Positions 6,662-10,071 of a DNA stretch of 10,071 nucleotides are shown here, piece by piece. Below the pieces are notes generated by a model, which was given only the letters and a program-made list of their open reading frames with translations, was not told the DNA's origin and did no database searches. Within the stretch, counting starts at the first letter, position 1. The number at the start of each line of letters is the position of its first letter. Location of the stretch: contig DGVM01000205.1 in the NCBI GenBank assembly GCA_002395925.1, positions 11,238-21,308 of the forward strand, read 5' to 3'. Source of the DNA: Bacteroidales bacterium UBA4284. Its GTDB lineage: Bacteria; Bacteroidota; Bacteroidia; Bacteroidales; UBA932. The translations under genes and the position numbers were made by a program.

Positions 6662-8083
6662 ATGAATAAGTATCAATCAAGGCGCGCACGCTTGCGCGAA
6701 CTCCTGAAAGGAGAAACAGGAATCGTTGTTTTTGTGGGCAACGTCGAATCCGCCGCCCAGTACCGCGACAACGGATACAAATGGCGCCAGGACAGCAACT
6801 GGCTGTACTTCTTTGGAATAGACGAGCCGCGTTTTGCCGCGGTCATGGACTTGGAATCGGGAGTTGATACGGTTTACGCCGACGACTTTGCCATCGACGA
6901 CATCATCTGGATGGGACCCATGCCGAGCGTAGCTTCGCTTGCCTGCGGTGCGGGGGCGGACGCTTCGGCTCCTTATGACGGCTTTGCCGCGGCGGTGCGT
7001 GCCGCTCTTGCCGCAGGACGCAAGGTTCACTTCCTGCCGGTCAGCAGGTATTACAACGCCGTGCTGCTTGCAGGCCTGCTGTCGGTAGCGCCGGAAGAGC
7101 TTTTCAGCGTCGGCAAGAAGGGCTGTCCGCTCGCCAGCGAGCCGCTGGTGAAGGCTGTCGTGAGCATGCGCCTCGTAAAGGACGAAAGCGAGATTGAGCT
7201 GCTTGACGCCGCAGCGGAACTGGGATACAACATGCACACCATAGCCCGCAACGGCATCCGCATCGGGCGCGTCGAACAGGAGATCGTAGGAGAGATGGAA
7301 GGATACACGCTCGGCAGCGGCTGGGGCGTGTCCTTTGCGACCATCCTCACCCAGCACGGAGAGATATTCCATTGTCATTCGCACGAAGCGCTCATAGAAC
7401 CGGGACGCCTTCTGCTCATCGACGCGGGCGCCGAGAGCAACGCCCACTATGCGTCGGACCACACCAGGACCTATCCCACCGGAGGCCGTTTCACGCCCCG
7501 TCAGAGAGATATCTATCAGATTGTGTATGAATGCAATGAGTTGGCATTCAATATGACCATGCCGGGCGTGACGTATCGCGACTGCCACCTTGCGGCCGTG
7601 CGCCACATGCTCGACAGCCTCGGCCAGCTGGGCATCGTTCGCGGCGACGTGGACGAGATGACCGCCGACGGCATTGGCGGCCTGTTCATGCCTCACGGAC
7701 TGGGTCACAACATGGGACTCGACGTGCACGACATGGAAGACCTGGGCGAGAACCTGGTTGGCTACGACTACGGCCAGCAGCGTTCGCCACAGCTTGGCCT
7801 GGGCAGCCTGAGGATGGCGCGCCGCCTTGTGCCTGGAAACGTAATCACCGATGAACCCGGCATTTACTTCATCCCTGCCCTCATCGCCCAATGGAAGTCC
7901 GAGGGTACCGACGGCGGTCGCGTATGCTACGACAAGCTCGAGGAGTACCTCGACTTCGGCGGCATCAGGCTCGAAGACGACGTGCTGGTAACTCCCGACG
8001 GAGCTCGCAGGCTCGGCAGCCGTCGCCTGCCAATCGCTCCCGACGATGTCGAAGAAGCCATGAGAAGCCGGGAAAGTGTATAA
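6662..8083 (+). CDS. pepP: Xaa-Pro aminopeptidase (aminopeptidase P, M24B metallopeptidase)
   Basis: A 473-residue two-metal peptidase that removes an N-terminal residue in front of proline. The N-terminal creatinase-like domain (about 1-170) has YQSRRARLRELL and WRQDSNWLYFFG (41-52), typical of the family. The C-terminal pita-bread domain carries all five expected metal ligands: Asp254 (IDAGAE), Asp266 (SDHTRT), His349 (HGLGHN), Glu398 (DEPGIYF) and Glu438 (GIRLEDD), plus His356 (LDVHD). There is no signal peptide, so it is cytoplasmic. I chose the ATG at 6662, 4 bases after the preceding stop, because the family starts a few residues before the YxxRR motif. An in-frame ATG at 6641 would add seven residues and overlap the upstream gene by 17 bases. 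The frame is open back to 6605, but the extra residues encoded there look out of frame with family sequence. Its stop lies inside the next gene's start region. Confidence 0.94.
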   Translation: MNKYQSRRARLRELLKGETGIVVFVGNVESAAQYRDNGYKWRQDSNWLYFFGIDEPRFAAVMDLESGVDTVYADDFAIDDIIWMGPMPSVASLACGAGADASAPYDGFAAAVRAALAAGRKVHFLPVSRYYNAVLLAGLLSVAPEELFSVGKKGCPLASEPLVKAVVSMRLVKDESEIELLDAAAELGYNMHTIARNGIRIGRVEQEIVGEMEGYTLGSGWGVSFATILTQHGEIFHCHSHEALIEPGRLLLIDAGAESNAHYASDHTRTYPTGGRFTPRQRDIYQIVYECNELAFNMTMPGVTYRDCHLAAVRHMLDSLGQLGIVRGDVDEMTADGIGGLFMPHGLGHNMGLDVHDMEDLGENLVGYDYGQQRSPQLGLGSLRMARRLVPGNVITDEPGIYFIPALIAQWKSEGTDGGRVCYDKLEEYLDFGGIRLEDDVLVTPDGARRLGSRRLPIAPDDVEEAMRSRESV

Positions 8084-8726
8084 ACTGGTAATACTCGATT
8101 TCGACGGCACCCTTGCCGACACCCGCGAACTCATCGTGCGCACCAATCAGGAAGCCCAGCTCAGGATGGGCTTCCCGGTTTCCGACCGTGCGGCGATTGT
8201 AGCAACTATAGGCATACCGCTGCGGGAGAGCATCCTGGCCCTGTATCCGGAGCTGCCGGAGAGTGAGATCCCGGCGTGGATAGATACTTATCACGAAGTT
8301 TTCGAGTCCCTCAAGGGGCAGATGACCCCGTCGCTGTATCCGCATGTGAAGCAGACGCTTAGCTCGCTTTCCGCCGCCGGAACCGTCTTCTCGGTGGCAT
8401 CCTCACGCGGCAGGACCTCGCTGCTCGATTTCCTGCGCGAAATGGAGATCGCTCCGTATATCTCCTATGTGCTCGGGGCCGACGACGTGAAACATCCAAA
8501 GCCCCACCCGGAACCGGTCCTGAAGACGCTGGAAGCCTTGTCTTTCGATGCCGGTGACGCCCTTGTAGTGGGCGACATGCCGGTGGATGTCATGATGGGA
8601 CGGGCGGCCGGAGCCGGCACCTGCGCCGTTACATACGGAAACTCCTGCCGCAGCGAGCTGCTTGCAGCCGGCGCCGGAAAGCTTATCGACGACTTTGCCG
8701 AACTCTTCGATTTGCTGCGAAGATGA
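8076..8726 (+). CDS. HAD-family hydrolase, phosphoglycolate phosphatase-like
   Basis: A 216-residue protein with all four HAD motifs. ILDFDGTLADT (6-16) carries the nucleophile Asp8 and general acid Asp10, VASS (107-110) holds motif II, Lys142 in HPKPHPEP is motif III, and GDMPVDVMMGRAAG (166-179) with Asp167 and Asp171 is motif IV. The helical cap inserted after motif I (about residues 15-85) makes it a subfamily I, C1-cap phosphatase like Gph or PpaX. Sequence alone does not give the substrate: phosphoglycolate, pyrophosphate, sugar phosphates or nucleotides are all possible. The start is GTG at 8076: an in-frame stop lies five codons upstream, and the core first strand begins within three residues, leaving no other sensible start. 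It overlaps the pepP end by 8 bases, so it is the last gene of the cdaA unit. The 3' end of the coding region forms part of the first terminator. Confidence 0.92.
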   Translation: MYKLVILDFDGTLADTRELIVRTNQEAQLRMGFPVSDRAAIVATIGIPLRESILALYPELPESEIPAWIDTYHEVFESLKGQMTPSLYPHVKQTLSSLSAAGTVFSVASSRGRTSLLDFLREMEIAPYISYVLGADDVKHPKPHPEPVLKTLEALSFDAGDALVVGDMPVDVMMGRAAGAGTCAVTYGNSCRSELLAAGAGKLIDDFAELFDLLRR

Positions 8727-8772
8727 GCGGCAGTATTTCCCTGCTCCGTGAAAGATTCTTCGCATTTTTTTT
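8717..8772 (+). terminator. First of two tandem terminators after the HAD gene; stem starts within the coding sequence
   Basis: GCGAAGA (8717-8723) pairs perfectly with TCTTCGC (8757-8763), and the second arm is followed by A and eight T (8765-8772). The intervening 33 bases can fold further: GCAG (8729-8732) pairs with CTGC (8741-8744), extended by CGG/CCG around a one-base bulge. The left arm lies just before the HAD TGA (8724-8726), so a terminating ribosome would cover it; the hairpin would form best when translation has ended or failed. I call it a probable intrinsic terminator, somewhat weaker than the next one because of the large loop. Confidence 0.6.
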
Positions 8773-8774
8773 CG

Positions 8775-8817
8775 TATCCAGGAATCGCCGTTGTGCGGCG
8801 TTTCTGGATATTTTTTA
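8775..8817 (+). terminator. Second terminator of the cdaA unit
   Basis: TATCCAG (8775-8781) pairs with CTGGATA (8804-8810), and CGCCG (8786-8790) pairs with CGGCG (8796-8800) around the loop TTGTG. A small internal loop (GAAT against TTT) separates the two stems. Six T follow directly (8811-8816). This is a classic rho-independent terminator for the plus strand. It has no A-run on its left side, so it would not serve the minus strand. Confidence 0.85.
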
Positions 8818-8849
8818 GCTATAAATATAAATAATCGTAAGATCTCCTG

Positions 8850-8880
8850 TTGCAAGGATTGCAAAGAAATGTTAACTTTG
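8850..8880 (+). promoter_or_regulatory. Promoter for the Rpn-family gene
   Basis: TTG at 8850-8852 is followed by 20 bases and then TAACTTTG at 8873-8880, an exact match to TAnnTTTG. Both elements and the spacing agree with the Bacteroides promoter consensus. Transcription should begin near 8887. The position directly after the double terminator supports an independent transcription unit, although the leader to the ATG at 9104 would be unusually long. Confidence 0.7.
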
Positions 8881-9023
8881 TAGCTTGAAATTGCGCGGGG
8901 AGGTATAGATTTAGGCTTTTCGGGGTGTTTAGGGGCCAACTAAAGGCGGTGCACGAATATAGTCTTTTCCCTGCTGACTTGCAAAATAATCTCTCTATTA
9001 ATAATAATCTTTTCGGGTTAAAA

Positions 9024-9048
9024 AATCATAAAAAACTCGTTTATGATT
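9024..9048. repeat. Perfect 9-bp inverted repeat in the Rpn leader
   Basis: AATCATAAA (9024-9032) and TTTATGATT (9040-9048) are exact reverse complements separated by 7 bases (AAACTCG). The repeat ends 55 bases before the Rpn start codon. It may be a hairpin in the long leader, or a palindromic binding site for a regulator. It is not followed by a T-tract, so it is not a standard terminator. Confidence 0.6.
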
Positions 9049-9103
9049 ATTATAATTTTATTGCGGGCTCCGGGAAAAAACATATCTTGGCCCTCAAAAA
9101 AAC

Positions 9104-9985
9104 ATGGAAAACTTCAACCGCAACTCGATTGTTTTTATCGACCTGAGGCTCGACTGGGCCTTCAAGTATTTGTTCGGCACCAAAGGTCACGAGGACCTGT
9201 TGCTGATTCTCATTAATTCCATATTGCCCGAACTCGGCGCCGTCTCTGTCACGCTCTCCGAGCAGGAGGCAAAAGGTCTGCGCCGCAAGTCCCGTTCTTC
9301 GGTATTCGACGTGCATTGTACGACGTCCGGAGGCGAGAATGTCATTATCGAAATGCAGTACAGGCAGCAGGACGACTTTGGAGACAGGATGGTGTTTTAT
9401 TCGTCCTTTCCGATCCAGAGCAGCCTGCGTCGGATCAGCAATCCGTCGGAGTCATACAGGCTGATTCCGACATACATTGTCGGGATATCGGATTTCATTC
9501 TCCCGGAAGTAAAGTCAAATGATAAACTTATCAATTATTATGCGATTCTCAACCGGGAAGATACACGTTTGTGTCTGAGCAGCAACATTCACTACGTGAC
9601 GGTGGAATTGCCGAAACTGAGAAAACCTCTGTCTGAGTTGTATGGACGCACCGAATTGCTGTTCTATGCCATCCGCAATATCGGCCAGATGAAGGAGATG
9701 CCGCAGGAATATGCCGGTAGCGGCTTGGAAAAATTGTTCGAATTAAGTAACTTCGCTGCCATGAGCGAGAAGGATCAAATGCAATATGTCCACGAAATGA
9801 TGTGGGAAATAGACCGCAGGAGTCAGTTGCGGACAGCCCGCAACATGGGTCGCGAAGAAGGCCGTGAGGAGGGGCGCGAAGAAGGTAAAACCGAACTCGC
9901 CAAGAAGCTAAAGGAACTGGGCGTGCCTGTGGAGACAATCTGCACGGCAACCGGGTTCGACGAGGGCACGGTCTTGTCGTTGTAG
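9104..9985 (+). CDS. Rpn-family PD-(D/E)XK nuclease / putative transposase
   Basis: A 293-residue protein of the family annotated as PD-(D/E)XK nuclease family transposase (Rpn-like, PF12784 type). The N-terminus has the typical DWAFKYLFGTKGHEDLLLILINSIL (read in parts, residues 17-41). The nuclease core follows, with Asp69 in SSVFDVHC and the Glu-x-Gln motif IIEMQY (Glu83, Gln85). The next part is RMVFYSS and a C-terminal tail with three GREE repeats (249-260), ending in a short helix pair of the form KLKELGVPVETICTATGF. Characterised E. coli Rpn proteins are DNA endonucleases that raise recombination, and some have been linked to phage defence; the role here is not known. The start codon follows an A-rich stretch rather than a Shine-Dalgarno, normal for Bacteroidota. 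Codons are visibly more AT-rich (ATT, TTG, AAT) than in the operon upstream, suggesting acquisition by transfer. It stands alone between terminators. Confidence 0.88.
   Translation: MENFNRNSIVFIDLRLDWAFKYLFGTKGHEDLLLILINSILPELGAVSVTLSEQEAKGLRRKSRSSVFDVHCTTSGGENVIIEMQYRQQDDFGDRMVFYSSFPIQSSLRRISNPSESYRLIPTYIVGISDFILPEVKSNDKLINYYAILNREDTRLCLSSNIHYVTVELPKLRKPLSELYGRTELLFYAIRNIGQMKEMPQEYAGSGLEKLFELSNFAAMSEKDQMQYVHEMMWEIDRRSQLRTARNMGREEGREEGREEGKTELAKKLKELGVPVETICTATGFDEGTVLSL
9848..9883 (+). repeat. Three tandem 12-base repeats encoding Gly-Arg-Glu-Glu
   Basis: Three consecutive degenerate 12-base units (GGTCGCGAAGAA, GGCCGTGAGGAG, GGGCGCGAAGAA) encode GREE three times, followed by a partial fourth start (GGT AAA). 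The units are in frame, so unit gain or loss would leave the reading frame intact. Variable numbers of GxEE repeats are a common trait of this protein family and link the nuclease to the C-terminal helices. Confidence 0.85.
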
Positions 9986-9990
9986 CAAAC

Positions 9991-10030
9991 AAACAACCAC
10001 TGAAGAGTCTTTCTCCAGTGGCTGTTTTTT
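9991..10030 (+). terminator. Terminator of the Rpn gene, possibly bidirectional
   Basis: CCACTG (9997-10002) pairs with CAGTGG (10016-10021), with three further pairs inside (AGA with TCT) after one mismatch. Outside the core, AAACA (9991-9995) pairs with TGTTT (10023-10027). A run of six T (10025-10030) follows on the plus strand, and A-rich bases precede the stem, so a convergent gene beyond the window could also use it. It begins 6 bases after the Rpn stop. Confidence 0.82.
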
Positions 10031-10071
10031 ATTGGGACTTCGTTATCGGAAGTTCTGGAAACTTTGCCAGT

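Larger units (their letters stand above)
8727..9103. other. 377-base gene-free region between the HAD gene and the Rpn gene
   Basis: The first 90 bases hold two tandem terminators. A promoter lies at 8850-8880, an inverted repeat at 9024-9048, and the remainder (about 8881-9103) would be a leader of roughly 215 bases for the Rpn gene. From about 8975 to 9062 it is markedly AT-rich compared with the flanking genes. An open frame from a GTG at 8925 runs into the Rpn gene, but it has no family resemblance I recognise and is probably not real. I see no riboswitch, tRNA, att site or IS end. Confidence 0.6.

Noticed and set aside
6677..8146. A 489-codon open frame on the minus strand opposite pepP and the start of the HAD gene
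   Set aside because: It is a long antisense shadow caused by the GC-rich codon pattern of pepP. The translation has no recognisable motifs, while pepP in the other strand has all catalytic residues.
8925..9146. A 73-codon open frame (GTG start) in the region before the Rpn gene
   Set aside because: It overlaps the Rpn start by 43 bases, has low-complexity AT-driven composition, no recognisable motif and no convincing initiation signal.
10032..10066. Possible promoter near the right edge (TTG at 10032-10034 and AAACTTTG at 10059-10066)
   Set aside because: The spacing is 24 bases and the -7 box starts with A instead of T; too weak to call.
8717..10071. Search for insertion-sequence ends or target duplications around the Rpn gene
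   Set aside because: By eye I found only terminator hairpins and the 9-bp leader repeat; no matching terminal repeats flank the gene.

Overview
The window looks like a chromosomal, mostly core-genome segment of a Bacteroidales bacterium (phylum Bacteroidota). Three things support this. There are several Bacteroidota-type promoters with a -7 box matching TAnnTTTG, two of them with a -33 TTG/TTTG at the expected 19-20 base spacing. Start codons lack strong Shine-Dalgarno sequences. The MurA carries the GGDKIG active-site loop that I recall from Bacteroides-type MurA. The coding DNA is rather GC-rich for the order while ATA isoleucine codons are frequent, so a Rikenellaceae- or Cryptobacteroides-like lineage is possible, but this is inference only.

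Left part, minus strand: the 5' end of a class II tRNA (probably tRNA-Ser) at the window edge with its own consensus promoter, then comF (phosphoribosyltransferase-like protein) lying downstream of murA (first committed step of peptidoglycan synthesis). murA and comF probably share a transcript.

Centre, plus strand: an 80-base divergent spacer separates murA from a tightly packed five-gene unit: cdaA (c-di-AMP synthase), mutS2 (MutS-like ATPase with Smr domain), a GDP-mannose pyrophosphorylase gene, a Xaa-Pro aminopeptidase gene (M24B) and a HAD-family phosphatase gene. Junctions are ATGA overlaps, a 4-base gap and an 8-base overlap with a GTG start, so translational coupling is likely. Two consecutive hairpin/T-tract terminators close the unit; the first begins inside the HAD coding sequence. 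The unit puts envelope-related functions (c-di-AMP signalling, nucleotide-sugar supply, and divergent MurA) beside MutS2.

Right part: a 377-base gene-poor, AT-rich region holds the terminators, a well-formed promoter and a perfect 9-bp inverted repeat. It leads into a solitary Rpn-type PD-(D/E)XK nuclease/transposase gene with a GREE-repeat tail, followed by its own terminator. This is the only accessory-looking gene here.

I do not see a CRISPR array, a classical insertion sequence, phage genes or a recognisable multi-gene defence system. The points most worth a second look are the cdaA/murA divergent arrangement with the cdaA-mutS2 coupling, the Cys-to-Asp MurA, the near-leaderless cdaA promoter, and the Rpn locus with its long leader.
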